Positions 22,895 through 33,470 of a stretch of DNA of 64,000 nt are shown one piece after another. The stretch spans positions 62,001 to 126,000 of the forward strand of contig NW_020126824.1 in NCBI RefSeq assembly GCF_002994745.2, in the 5' to 3' direction. Source of the DNA: Rosa chinensis. Lineage: Eukaryota; Streptophyta; Magnoliopsida; Rosales; Rosaceae. The stretch's first letter is position 1. The number at the start of each line of letters is the position of its first letter. The position numbers and the translations under genes were made by a program. The notes beneath the pieces are model-generated. The model had not been told where the DNA came from. It worked only from the letters and a program-made list of their open reading frames with translations, and ran no database searches.

Positions 22895-25217
22895 TGATAG
22901 GAGCATTTTAATGCGACGTTTTACTTGCTTTTCCCTGCATTTTCTGCGTTATTTCCTTAATAAAACCCTGTTTAGGAAAGTTTCCATTCTTTGATTGGGA
23001 AAGTTCCTATTTGTAGAAAGTTTCTATTTTTTTTGTAGTTTTTATTTATCATTTTTAGTAAGTTTCCATTTTTAGTAGTTTCTATTTTTCATTTTTAGAA
23101 AGTTTCCCACTTTTCATTTTAGGAAAGTTTCTATTTTTCTTACTAGTTTCTATTTTCAGGTCCTTGTCACAAATGAGCTGAAACGAGCTCACAAATGGAG
23201 AGAGAAGCTAGCCAACGTTGGAGGGAGACAAGATGAAGTACAAAGGGAAGCACAAATGAGCAGAAATGAAGAAATGAAGCTTTCCTGGTCCAACCAGGAA
23301 ACCCTGTCCAGAAAAGGAAAGCTTGCCAAAACAAGACTCTTGAGCCAACCATGAATGGAGATCGAATTAATGAAGTGACATGGCATGAGAGAAGCTTCTT
23401 GAAGACTCTAGATGATGACATGGCACAAAGGTGGCGCATGGAGGCCCAAGAACTCTCAAGACTTGTTGGATTTTCGGCAAATGGATCAAAAGCCCACAAA
23501 GCCCATGCAATTAGGGTTTGTGACGCAATGAAGAAACCCTAGAGATGTTTGCCGTCCAAAATGAAGAGAGAAACAAGGAAAATGACGTGGAAAATCAGAA
23601 ATTAAAAGGAGATTTTCTAGGGAGATTTTCTAGGGCTATTTTTATGGAAATTCATCAAGAGATAAACCCTAGAATATCTTTTGCCGTCCAAGCCAAGAGG
23701 AAAAGAAGGAAGTTGCCGTGTGAATTAAAAGAAAACCCTAGAGAATTCGGCAAGGAGATATTCAAGGGAGAAATAAAAGGAAAGAGAAAAAGGTGGAGAC
23801 CAAGAAAAGCTCAAAAGAAGTCTAGATACATTCCTTAATTCCCTAAAGGAAGTTTGGCCGAATTGAACTACAAAAATCAGAATTATATCAAGGGAATTTC
23901 GGCAAGATTATTTAGGGAATTAAATGGAATTTTGTGATTGGTTGAACCACCTCATAGGGCTTATTTGGCAAGATATTATTGGAGGAAATTATGTGGAATT
24001 TTCAGATTAATTCCATAAGGTTTACACGGCTTGGAGAGCAAGTTGGCCGTCCCCTATATAACCTCCCATCTTCTCAACGTTTGGGAGTTCCAAGTTCCAT
24101 ACTTTTGCGTTTATACTTTGAGAAAAAAATCAGAAAACTCTCTAGCTTAGCCGTGTTCTTCTCCATCCTCTAGGGCAACCACGAAGTGCAAGCAAGGCCA
24201 AGGAAGAAGAAGACAAGCCGTGAACACCATCCATCCTCCACCTTGAAGATTGCTTTCGAAATTCAAGAGATCACATCATCACTTCATTCATCTCATCTTC
24301 ATCACGGTGTAATCCGATTCTCCTTGTAACCTTTGCTTTGTATTTTCGTTGGTTTTGCCTTAGTTGACACACATGTTTGAACAATTATTAATTTCTGGAA
24401 TTTTATGATTAATTGTTAATTTTCAGATTCATATATTGCGAGTTATGGTTGCTTTTGTGTGAGTGTTTGATTAAATTTGCATGCTAGATAACTTTTGTAT
24501 TTTAATCTTATGTGGTTGCAAACACTTAGGGTTTTAATATAATTGGTGCTAGGTTTAAGAACATGAAATCGACTTTTCGTTTTGTGTAAACTTGAATCAA
24601 TGTAGTAAAGGTTTTGTGCAAAAACCGAATTTAATCAAAGAAGATTGCAATTAGGTGGACTTTTTCATACTAAGTTGCACATTTGAGTTGATAGCCTTTC
24701 TAGGTGCTTAATGCGTTAAACATGACATGATTGACTAGCTTTCTAGGGTTTGATTGCATGTTTGATAGGATTAATCTAGGTGCTTTCGCTTAGGTTAATT
24801 AGCATTGAAAGTAAAATATGGGAAATTGTTTGCTTTTGAACGTTTCACATGATTAACTCCTCTTGCATGACTATGATGAACAATGATGAACTTGAATTGA
24901 TTTTAATTATATGTTTCGATTTGATCTTTGTTCTTGCATTCCATTTGTATTTTAATTGTTTTGCATTTTAATTTTTATTAGCTTAGCATTTATTTTCGAA
25001 AATAGAAAACCAAAAACCAAAAATCCCCCCATTTTCGTAAATATGTATATATTTTGTTATATATTTGTGAATATTATACTTTGTTGTAATTTTAATTGTT
25101 TAATTGTTTGACAATGACAGGTGTACCCTCAATCCCCGGAATAGAACGATCCCTACTTACTTTATACTACTAATGACATTTCAGGGTTAAATTGGTCGCT
25201 CGACAAAAGCGACATCA
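22895..25217 (+). repeat. LTR of TRG-2 (5' LTR inserted in TRG-1 gag)
   Basis: 2323 bp, TGATAGGAGC to GCGACATCA, followed by a PBS and leader, so it acts as a 5' LTR. Its promoter region differs from the outer LTR pair (for example CTCCCATCTTCTCAACG instead of CTCCCCTCTTCTCAACG) and its U5 end is of the CGACATCA type. TATATAA at 24055-24061. There is no matching 3' LTR of this subtype nearby. Confidence 0.93.
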
Positions 25218-25222
25218 ATTTT

Positions 25223-25240
25223 TGGCGCCGTTGCCGGGGA
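25223..25240 (+). other. PBS of TRG-2 (tRNA-Asp)
   Basis: TGGCGCCGTTGCCGGGGA, 5 nt after the LTR end. Confidence 0.93.
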
Positions 25241-26003
25241 TTGAAAAAATCATTTGTCATATTGTGAATATTTGTTTTGTTTATATGTGTGTTCGAAAAA
25301 AAAAAAAAAAAAATTTACTTGTTAATTATTTTGTAATTGTCGAAATTTAGTTAATTAATTACTTAGGTTGTTATTTATATTATTGAATACGAATTTTTAT
25401 TGTAAGTTGTAAATTAAAGAAGGAATAGGTGAAGTCGTGTTTATTAATATTGGCCTAAACCCCTTATTGGTACCTAGTTCAGGTCCCTTAAGGTTGAGGG
25501 CGGCCTTTATTAACATTCATTGAACTGTCTTCACACTTAGGACCTTTTTCATCCAAGTAAGTATAGCCTATGTGGGATGGTGTCTAGGAAGGGGACAACG
25601 CTCATGACTGGTTCTTGGATTCAGAAGTGCTTACAAATGGGCGTAAACCTCAATGAGGGAGTAGCCTATGCCAAAATGGATCCTACCTCTTGTGTTCGCC
25701 CTCCCCTACCTGGCCATCTCAGTAAGGTTGCCCAAAGGATGTAGGAGGGACTTTGTGTCTAGACGACTATACTTGGGCCGCACGTCCTCTTGATTTACCG
25801 CTTGGAATTGAATTTGAAATCGATGATATATATAACAAATGAAAATATTGTGATTCACTAAGGTATATTGGATTAAACATAGTCTTGAAAAGGGTAGCTG
25901 TTTCAGTCCCATTGCACATCGAGACTCCCTGTTCCCGTACCTAAGTGTTGAAAATAATTGTAAAGAAAAGGAAGAAAAACAAATATTTGTAAGTATTTTC
26001 GTA

Positions 26004-26004
<1 letters not shown>

Positions 26005-26047
<43 letters not shown>
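26005..26047. repeat. Poly-A tract in TRG-2 leader
   Basis: 43 consecutive A on the plus strand. In the array units the matching site is a shorter, interrupted A-rich run. Confidence 0.9.
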
Positions 26048-26049
<2 letters not shown>

Positions 26050-26927
26050 TTGTGACGTTTGTTTGTTCTTGTTTGAAAGTTTTGTGTAAATTGTGTCTAA
26101 TCTTGTTGTACAAAAGAAAAGAATTAATTATAAATATTGTTAAATTCTTGATTTATTATAAGTGTGTAAAATCGTATGAGTAGATAAGGGCCCTTTTGTT
26201 AATATTGGCCTTAACCCTTCATTAGTGCCTTTCTGAGGTCTTATGAGGTTGAGGGCGGCTTTTATTAGCATTTGGAGAACTGTCTAACACATGAGTTCTT
26301 TTCAAGCTGAGTAAGGGGCATATAGGTGGTGTCTTAGGTTGAGACCCTGGGTGATGGGTTCAATTGGATCTCAGAGATACTATAGACCGTGCGTAAACCA
26401 CAATGTGGGAGTAGCCAATAGGGGCCTAAACCTCAATGAGGGAGTAGCCTCCGTAGTGTCACCAAAATGAGTCCTCCCTCTCACTTACCTCTTAATCTGG
26501 CCATCTAGCCTTCTGAAACAAAGGAAAGCAACTTATGTCTAGGCGACTATCCCTAGATCGTATCTCACCAATAGTAGTGGTTTCTATTGGGCTCGACTTA
26601 CAACTTGTAATTAATTAAGATATTAACTTTATTTGTAAGGATAATAATACACTTGAACATAACCTCCACTTGTAAATTATGTGTTTTGTACATTTTATAC
26701 TTGTATAAACTTCTTACGTGGTTTATTTGTGAAAAGATTGTGGATAGTTTGTAATTTATACTTCTTTTTATACTTGTATAAATCATAAATAGTAAAGTCA
26801 TGAATAGTAACTTGTGAATAGTGACTCGTGAATAGTAAGGTTGATGTATAAATCACTAATTTGTAATTAACTCACTTTATACTTTGCTAACTTCTTTGAA
26901 TTTTGATGATATTCAGGATTCCTATGA

Positions 26928-28493
26928 ATGACCGAGCCTTTTAGATCCTCTACACTAAAGGAAATTGAAGCAAGGCTCGCTCGCTTGAAGGGTCCTTCAC
27001 TCCTTGAGCACACAAGCCCTTCCCCTTCAACATACAAAGAGTACACATTTAACGAGCAAGGGAAGCGGACTTACTTTTCTGAGGAGTCTACATCACCTAC
27101 ACCAAGTCCATCTCCTCCTTCACGTTCACCTTCACCTGTGATTTCGTCCAACTCTACACCACCACCTTCACCACCACCTGAAGAAGTCGAAGAAGAGAGA
27201 ATGGCATCTATTAGGGAACTCTCCACCGCAACTGTTGAAGGAGGACCCCCTACAGGCATAGTATACCCTGCCCCTGCAGCTGGAAGACAGGCAGAGTTCG
27301 AGCTTAAGAGTGGATTGTTGCACAAGCTCCCTATCTTCCATGGACTTAATATGGAGGATGCTAACAAGCATGTCAGAGAATTTCAATCTGTTTGTGCAAA
27401 CATGCAACCACAAGGGGCAGATGAGAATCTTCTGAAGATGAGAGCATTTCCATTCTCTCTAGCTGATAGAGCCAAGGATTGGCTATATGAGCTTCCTGCA
27501 GGTCGTATCACATCATGGGAAACAATGAGAAAGGCCTTCTTGGAAAAATACTTCCCAGCTTCAAAGGTCATCACACTCAGGAAGAAGCTTAGTGGAATAG
27601 AGCAAGCTCATGATGAGTCCTATGCTGCCTACTATGAGAGGTTCAATTCCTTACTTGCACAATGTCCTCAACACCAGATGAAGGATGAGACCCTACTCAC
27701 ATGTTTCTACGAAGGACTCTTACCCTTGGAAAGGCAAATGTTGGATGCTGCAGCTGGTGGAGCTTTTGTGGATAAGTCACCTGCGGTTGGGAAGGAACTT
27801 ATAGCTAATCGTGCCCTAAACTCCCAACAGTATGAGGGTGTGAGACAACCCACTCGTAGGGTAAATGAGGTGAGCACTAGTCCTGCCATTGCGGATCAAT
27901 TGAGCAAACTCACCCTTCTTGTGAACAAGGTGGCGACTACTCAAGGCCATGGAGGACCCTCTGCTTGTGGGGTATGCTTTACTCAAGGACATCCTACGGA
28001 TCAATGTCCTCAACTGAGTGAGAATGGTGGTTGGGAATCTGTGAATGCTATAGGAGGCTATCAAGGGAACCAAGGGGGTCCCCCACGTCCAAGGTATGAT
28101 CCATATTCGAATACCTATAACCCTGGATGGAGGGACCACCCCAACTTCAAGTGGACCAACAATGAAAATGTTCAAAACCCTCTTGGTGGAAATTTCCAAC
28201 GTCCTCAAGGACCTCCCTATCAAAGACCTTACATGCCTCCTCAACACAATGTAGGGAATCCCAATTCTCACTATGATAAGACGATAGAGGCATTGACTAA
28301 TTCTACTCAGGCATTGACTAGTGCCACACAGACTTTGCTTCAAGGACAACAGACCAATGGCAAGGACATTGCAGAGCTCAAGAAGCAAATGGGACAAGTG
28401 GTGGACTTCATGACCAAGTTTCATGAGAGTGGTAAGCTTCCGAGCAACACAATTCCAAACCCAAAGGGAGGCTTTGAAGGTTCCACCAACTGA
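26928..28493 (+). CDS. gag: Gag polyprotein of the gag-only element (complete, 521 aa)
   Basis: Structural Gag of an Athila-lineage Ty3/gypsy element; it would assemble the particle that packages element RNA in the cytoplasm. Visible parts in order: N-terminal helix (residues about 10-25); Pro/Ser/Thr-rich linker (50-85); retrotransposon gag domain (about 125-305, with RAKDWLYELP and the FLEKYFP motif); a C-X2-C-X4-H-X4-C zinc knuckle at C347, C350, H355, C360; a Gly/Pro/Asn/Tyr-rich RNA-binding-like stretch (375-445); and a C-terminal helical segment (450-500). The frame stops soon after NPKGG. At the matching place the Host-R frame runs on into protease, so this is a gag-only derivative. 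The start is the first in-frame ATG, shared with the other copies. No inactivating change is seen. Confidence 0.93.
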   Translation: MTEPFRSSTLKEIEARLARLKGPSLLEHTSPSPSTYKEYTFNEQGKRTYFSEESTSPTPSPSPPSRSPSPVISSNSTPPPSPPPEEVEEERMASIRELSTATVEGGPPTGIVYPAPAAGRQAEFELKSGLLHKLPIFHGLNMEDANKHVREFQSVCANMQPQGADENLLKMRAFPFSLADRAKDWLYELPAGRITSWETMRKAFLEKYFPASKVITLRKKLSGIEQAHDESYAAYYERFNSLLAQCPQHQMKDETLLTCFYEGLLPLERQMLDAAAGGAFVDKSPAVGKELIANRALNSQQYEGVRQPTRRVNEVSTSPAIADQLSKLTLLVNKVATTQGHGGPSACGVCFTQGHPTDQCPQLSENGGWESVNAIGGYQGNQGGPPRPRYDPYSNTYNPGWRDHPNFKWTNNENVQNPLGGNFQRPQGPPYQRPYMPPQHNVGNPNSHYDKTIEALTNSTQALTSATQTLLQGQQTNGKDIAELKKQMGQVVDFMTKFHESGKLPSNTIPNPKGGFEGSTN

Positions 28494-28546
28494 GGAGAAG
28501 AGGAAACCACGTCTAGGCTGAGAAGACGTTAAAACCAAGCGCTACT

Positions 28547-28560
28547 TGGGAGGCAACCCA
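28547..28560 (+). other. Core of post-pol hairpin (TR-GAG)
   Basis: TGGG-AGGCAA-CCCA. The outer 3' arm found in the other elements is not kept here. Confidence 0.5.
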
Positions 28561-30445
28561 TGCAAATCAGATTTGCTTTCTTTATCCTTATCTTTTATTT
28601 TTCGTTTTTGCTTTTTGAATTTAGTATTATTTTCGTAAATTTCATCCCTATATGCTTAAGTGTTTCATTGCATGCTTTTAATTGATTACATTGAGGACAA
28701 TGCAATATTTAAGTGTGGGGGAAGGGATTTACACTTTTATTTTGAGTCATATAATTTTGAGTCATATATTGAAAAATACAAAAAATTGAAAAATGTCAAA
28801 AATTTAAAAATTTTCGTTGCTTTTGTTTTTGTTTTGAGTCTTAGGATGCCTTTTCAACTGTCTAGGATGATTCTATATCTCTGAAATTATGACTAAAAGA
28901 GGATCACAAAATTGAGATGACTTAAACATGGTATTCTTTGGTTAATTGAGATATATGAAAAATATGTGCCTTGTAGTGGATATGGATTTCGTAACTTTGG
29001 TACAGAATATGAGCATGTTAAGATGAGTTTTGATTCATATAGACCCATGTGAGATAATTGAGCCTATGTCCCATTTTCTTGGAGTGAATCGAAAAATATA
29101 CTCTTAATTTCTTGGCGATATTTTGATGATCTCATTATTCTTTCATCTTGATTGACTGCTTGCCATAGATTAAGTTTGATGGACTAGAGAATGCTAGAAT
29201 TCACTCTTGTGCTTGTTGAGACGTTATATCAATACATGGCCCTGATTCTGGAAGGGATAGAGGCATCCTAGGAATTACCACCATTGCCAAATGAACTTGT
29301 GTCCCCAATTGTGCCCGTCGTGGGACTCCCCTAGATAAGCCCCTTTGAGCCTACATCAAGCCTTTTCATTCATCACCCTTAAAATCCTTAACCAGGAAGC
29401 TTAGTATAGTTACAACCCTACCCTTTGTTCTAAGAACTTAGTGGAGCTACCTTTTGAGACATACTACATGGGTTTGGTGCTAAGGATGAAAATTGAGAAG
29501 AGGTGAAAGTTCAAGTGTGGGGGTAGACTTGTCCATAAAGAAAAAAATATGTGAAAGCCGTGAGAAAATGAAAAGAAAAAAAATTGTGTACGGCTAGAAA
29601 GAAAAGAAAGAAATATTTATGGATTTTAGTCCCCCATACTTAGTGATTTTGGAGTTTACGTTGAAATGAAGGCCTACTAAAGAAAAATTTGGCCTTTGTC
29701 CATTCACTATAGTTCAGGGGAAGTTTACAATGAAGATTGGGCCCAACATGAAGACATTAGGCCCCTTTTATGTTACCTCTAGGGAAAGTGACGTTTTTGC
29801 AATGCCTTGGTGGATTTCTTGAGGTCTCTACATTTACATGTGCTCTGCTAGGTTTTTAGGACACTTTGATAAATCCTTATCCTTCATTTCTTAAAACCTT
29901 GAGCCTTGGCCCCATTACAACCTTTAAGAAGACCTTCTTGATCCTTAAGATGGGACAGCCCTTGATGTGGAGATGAGTTACAAGAGTTGAACCTATGGCT
30001 TGGGTCCATCTGTGCAAGTAGTTGGTATCCTTCATGAGATCTCTAAAGAAAATTATACATGTGCTTTTGTTTCTTGAATTATGTGATATACTTGCTATCT
30101 TTCACATATACTTGAGTGTATAAGCTTTTAAGCATTGCCATGATCTGAGAGAAGAAAGAGTGGATATAACTTGTGAGGATTTGAATCATACTTGTTTGAA
30201 GCATGCTTAACAGAAACCATCACCATTGTTCCAACCAAGTCCTACTTGTGTATATGTAACTTATGTGTTTTAATTAACTCTCGAATGCCTAAACATTTAT
30301 TCTTGGTGAAGTGCTAATCTTGGTGTTGTGAAAGTAAGAGATTGCTGAGACAAAAAGTTGAAGGGCTATAGAGTCTTTGTATGTTTAGAGTCTTTAATTT
30401 CTGTTGAGTCTTGGTGTGATTTTGCTAAGGGACTAGCAAAAGCTA

Positions 30446-30459
30446 AGTGTGGGGGAATT
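30446..30459 (+). other. Polypurine tract of TRG-1
   Basis: AGTGTGGGGGAATT abutting the 3' LTR. Confidence 0.87.
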
Positions 30460-32779
30460 TGATAGGAGCATTTTAATGCGACGTTTTACTTGCTTTTCCC
30501 TGCATTTTCTGCGTTATTTCCTTAATAAAACCCTGTTTAGGAAAGTTTCCATTCTTTGATTGGGAAAGTTCCTATTTGTAGAAAGTTTCTATTTTTTTGT
30601 AGTTTTTATTTATCATTTTTAGTAAGTTTCCATTTTTAGTAGTTTCTATTTTTCATTTTTAGAAAGTTTCCCACTTTTCATTTTAGGAAAGTTTCTATTT
30701 TTCTTACTAGTTTCTATTTTCAGGTCCTTGTCACAAATGAGCTGAAACGAGCTCACAAATGGAGAGAGAAGCTAGCCAACGTTGGAGGGAGACAAGATGA
30801 AGTACAAAGGGAAGCACAAATGAGCAGAAATGAAGAAATGAAGCTTTCCTGGTCCAACCAGGAAACCCTGTCCAGAAAAGGAAAGCTTGCCAAAACAAGA
30901 CTCTTGAGCCAACCATGAATGGAGATCGAATTAATGAAGTGACATGGCATGAGAGAAGCTTCTTGAAGACTCTAGATGATGACATGGCACAAAGGTGGCG
31001 CATGGAGGCCCAAGAACTCTCAAGACTTGTTGGATTTTCGGCAAATGGATCAAAAGCCCACAAAGCCCATGCAATTAGGGTTTGTGACGCAATGAAGAAA
31101 CCCTAGAGATGTTTGCCGTCCAAAATGAAGAGAGAAACAAGGAAAATGACGTGGAAAATCAGAAATTAAAAGGAGATTTTCTAGGGAGATTTTCTAGGGC
31201 TATTTTTATGGAAATTCATCAAGAGATAAACCCTAGAATATCTTTTGCCGTCCAAGCCAAGAGGAAAAGAAGGAAGTTGCCGTGTGAATTAAAAGAAAAC
31301 CCTAGAGAATTCGGCAAGGAGATATTCAAGGGAGAAATAAAAGGAAAGAGAAAAAGGTGGAGACCAAGAAAAGCTCAAAAGAAGTCTAGATACATTCCTT
31401 AATTCCCTAAAGGAAGTTTGGCCGAATTGAACTACAAAAATCAGAATTATATCAAGGGAATTTCGGCAAGATTATTTAGGGAATTAAATGGAATTTTGTG
31501 ATTGGTTGAACCACCTCATAGGGCTTATTTGGCAAGATATTATTGGAGGAAATTATGTGGAATTTTCAGATTAATTCCATAAGGTTTACACGGCTTGGAG
31601 AGCAAGTTGGCCGTCCCCTATATAACCTCCCCTCTTCTCAACGTTTTGGAGTTCCAAGTTCCATTCTTTACGTTTACACCTTGAGAAAATAATTCAGAAA
31701 ACTCTTTAGACTAGCCGTGCTCCTCTCCATCCTCTAGGGCAACCACGAAGTGCAAGCAAGGCCAAGGAAGAAGAAGACAAGCCGTGCACACCATCCACCC
31801 TCCACCTTGAAGATTGCTTTCGAAATTCAAGAGACCACATCATCACTTCATTCATCTCATCTTCATCACGGTGTAATCCGATTCTCCTTGTACCTTTGCT
31901 TTGTATTTTCGTTGGTTTTGCCTTAGTTGACACATATGTATGAACAAGTATTGTTTTCTGAAATTTTATGATGAATTGTTAATTTTCAGATTCATATATT
32001 GCGATTTATGGTTGCTTTTGTGTGAGTGTTTGATTAAATTTGCATGATAGATAACTTTTGTATTTTAATCTTATGTGGTTGCAAACACTTAGGGTTTTGA
32101 TATAATTGGTGCTACGAATTTAAGAACATGAATCAACTTTTTGGTTTTGTGTTCTTGGATCGATAAGTAGTAAAGGTTTTGTACAAAAACCGAATTTAAT
32201 CAAAGAAGATTGCAATTAGGTGGACTTTTTCATACTAAGTTGCACATTTGAGTTGATAGCCTTTCTAGGTGCTTAATGCGTTAAACATGACATGATTGAC
32301 TAGCTTTCTAGGGTTTGATTGCATGTTTGATAGGATTAATCTAGGTGCTTTCGCTTAGGTTAATTAGCATTGAAAGTAAAATATGGGAAATTGTTTGCTT
32401 TTGAACGTTTCACATGATCAACTCCTCTTGCATGACTATGATGAACAATGATGAACTTGAATCAATTTTAATCATGAGTTTCGACTTTGATCTTTGTTCT
32501 TACATTCCATTTATATTTTTATGTTTTTGCGTTTTTAATTATTTAGTTAGCTTTTATTTTCGAAAATAGAAAACCAAAATCAAAAATCCCCCCTTTTTCG
32601 TAAATATGTATATATTTTGTTTTATTTTTGTAAATATTATACTTTGTTTTAATTTTAATTGTTTAATTGTTTGATAATGACAGGTGTACCCTCAATCCCC
32701 GGAATAGAACGATCCCTACTTGCTTATACTACTATGATATTTTTAGGGTTAAATTATGCGCTTGCTTTTAGCCGCATCA
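30460..32779 (+). repeat. 3' LTR of TRG-1
   Basis: 2320 bp, closely matching 17411-19741; the 5' copy carries an extra GATTTTCTAAGGA-type repeat unit near 18125. TATATAA at 31619-31625. Ends GCCGCATCA, followed by ATTTCACG. Confidence 0.95.
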
Positions 32780-32787
32780 ATTTCACG
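32780..32787. repeat. 8-bp direct repeat ATTTCACG, right flank of the TR-GAG element
   Basis: Right-hand copy of 17403-17410. The shared host LTR resumes after it. The 115-aa and 117-aa frames starting in this stretch mix LTR pieces and are not genes. Confidence 0.8.
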
Positions 32788-33456
32788 GCAACAACAACTT
32801 TAGTGCTAGGGTTTGCGTCACAAACCCTAATGTCATGGGCTTTGATGGGCCTTTATCCAATTTGCCGAAAATCCAAAGAGTTCTTGGGCCTCGTTGCTTC
32901 ATCTTCAAGCCTTCTCATTTTCCAACGCAAAACACATTATTTTTCCATTTCTTTTTTTCATGGTTGCGTTGGAAACTTGCTAGGGAAGCCTTCCTCCATT
33001 TTGTAGGATTTCCTGGTTGGACTAGGAAAGCTTGTTTCTTCATTTCTGCTCAAATGTGTGGGCCATTTTCTCTCATGTTCGTTCGTCTTGATGTTCGCAA
33101 GCTCCTCTTTCCATTCGTACGTTCATTTCAACTTTCTAGCTCGGAGGTCCTGAAAATAGAAACTAAACTTAAAATAGAAACTTTCTAAAAATGAAAATAG
33201 AAACTTACTAAAAATGAAAAATAGAAACTTTCCTAAACTGACAAATGGAAACTTTCTAAAAATGAAAAATAGAAACTACTGAAAATGGAAACTTACTAAA
33301 AATGATAAATAGAAACTACAAAAATAGAAACTTTCTACAAATAGGAACTTTCCCAATCAAAGAATGGAAACTTTCCTAAACAGGGTTTTATTAAGGAAAT
33401 AACGCAGAAAATGCAGGGAAAAGCAAGTAAAACGTCGCATTAAAATGCTCCTATCA

Positions 33457-33470
33457 AATTCCCCCACACT
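33457..33470 (-). other. Polypurine tract of Host-R
   Basis: AGTGTGGGGGAATT on the minus strand, abutting the shared LTR. Confidence 0.87.

Larger units (their letters stand above)
25218..26927 (+). other. 5' leader of TRG-2
   Basis: About 1.7 kb, same plan as the TRG-1 leader: duplicated GTTGAGGGCGGC blocks (about 25435-25790 and 26185-26570), mini-hairpins at 25648-25658 (here CCTC/GAGG where TRG-1 has CCAC/GTGG), 26398-26408 and 26431-26441, donor-like GTAAGTAT at 25557, and acceptor-like TTCAG|G ending at 26916. A 43-base A run lies at 26005-26047. No gene; the 135-aa minus-strand frame there is an artefact of the A run. Confidence 0.8.
28494..30459 (+). other. 3' region of the TR-GAG element, non-coding
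   Basis: Follows gag directly, with the pol block absent. Contents: a CTAGGCTGAGAAGACG motif and the core of the post-pol hairpin (TGGGAGGCAACCCA at 28547-28560); ATTGAGGACAAT hairpin and AAGTGTGGGGG motif at about 28690-28725; a second AAGTGTGGGGG near 29513-29523; PPT at 30446-30459. No env-like frame is visible. It could derive from TRG-1, TRG-2 or a hybrid of both. Confidence 0.8.
17411..32779 (+). mobile_element. TRG-1: gag-only (TR-GAG) LTR retrotransposon, composite with a second copy (TRG-2)
   Basis: 5' LTR 17411-19741, PBS 19747-19764, leader, truncated gag 21492-22894; then a second LTR (22895-25217) with its own PBS, leader and complete gag (26928-28493); then one 3' region, PPT 30446-30459 and 3' LTR 30460-32779. 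The outer LTRs pair with each other: shared details around 18590-18700 and 31620-31730, and both end in AGCCGCATCA. The middle LTR is a distinct copy ending AAGCGACATCA. Best reading: TRG-2 inserted into gag of TRG-1, then recombination between the two internal regions removed the 3' half of TRG-2. No protease, RT or integrase is present. Confidence 0.85.
15702..33456 (-). repeat. LTR shared by Host-L and Host-R, split by the TR-GAG element
   Basis: Segments 15702-17410 and about 32788-33456 together form one LTR of about 2.38 kb. Its left edge (minus-strand 3' end) faces a PBS and gag leader, so it is the 5' LTR of Host-L. Its right edge faces a polypurine tract, so it is the 3' LTR of Host-R. 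One LTR therefore serves two head-to-tail elements. The TATATA core promoter is on the minus strand at 16864-16869. Its U5 end (...AAGCGACATCA) resembles the LTR at 22895-25217. Confidence 0.85.

Noticed and set aside
23545..23838. 97-codon Lys-rich frame in the TR-GAG LTRs (also 31109-31402)
   Set aside because: Purine-rich U3 sequence. In the 5' LTR copy the frame is broken by a repeat-unit difference near 18125.
27816..28538. 240-codon open frame antisense to gag (also 22380-22892 and 21635-22138)
   Set aside because: Mirror of the conserved gag coding sequence. No domain, and the same frame appears only where gag is conserved.
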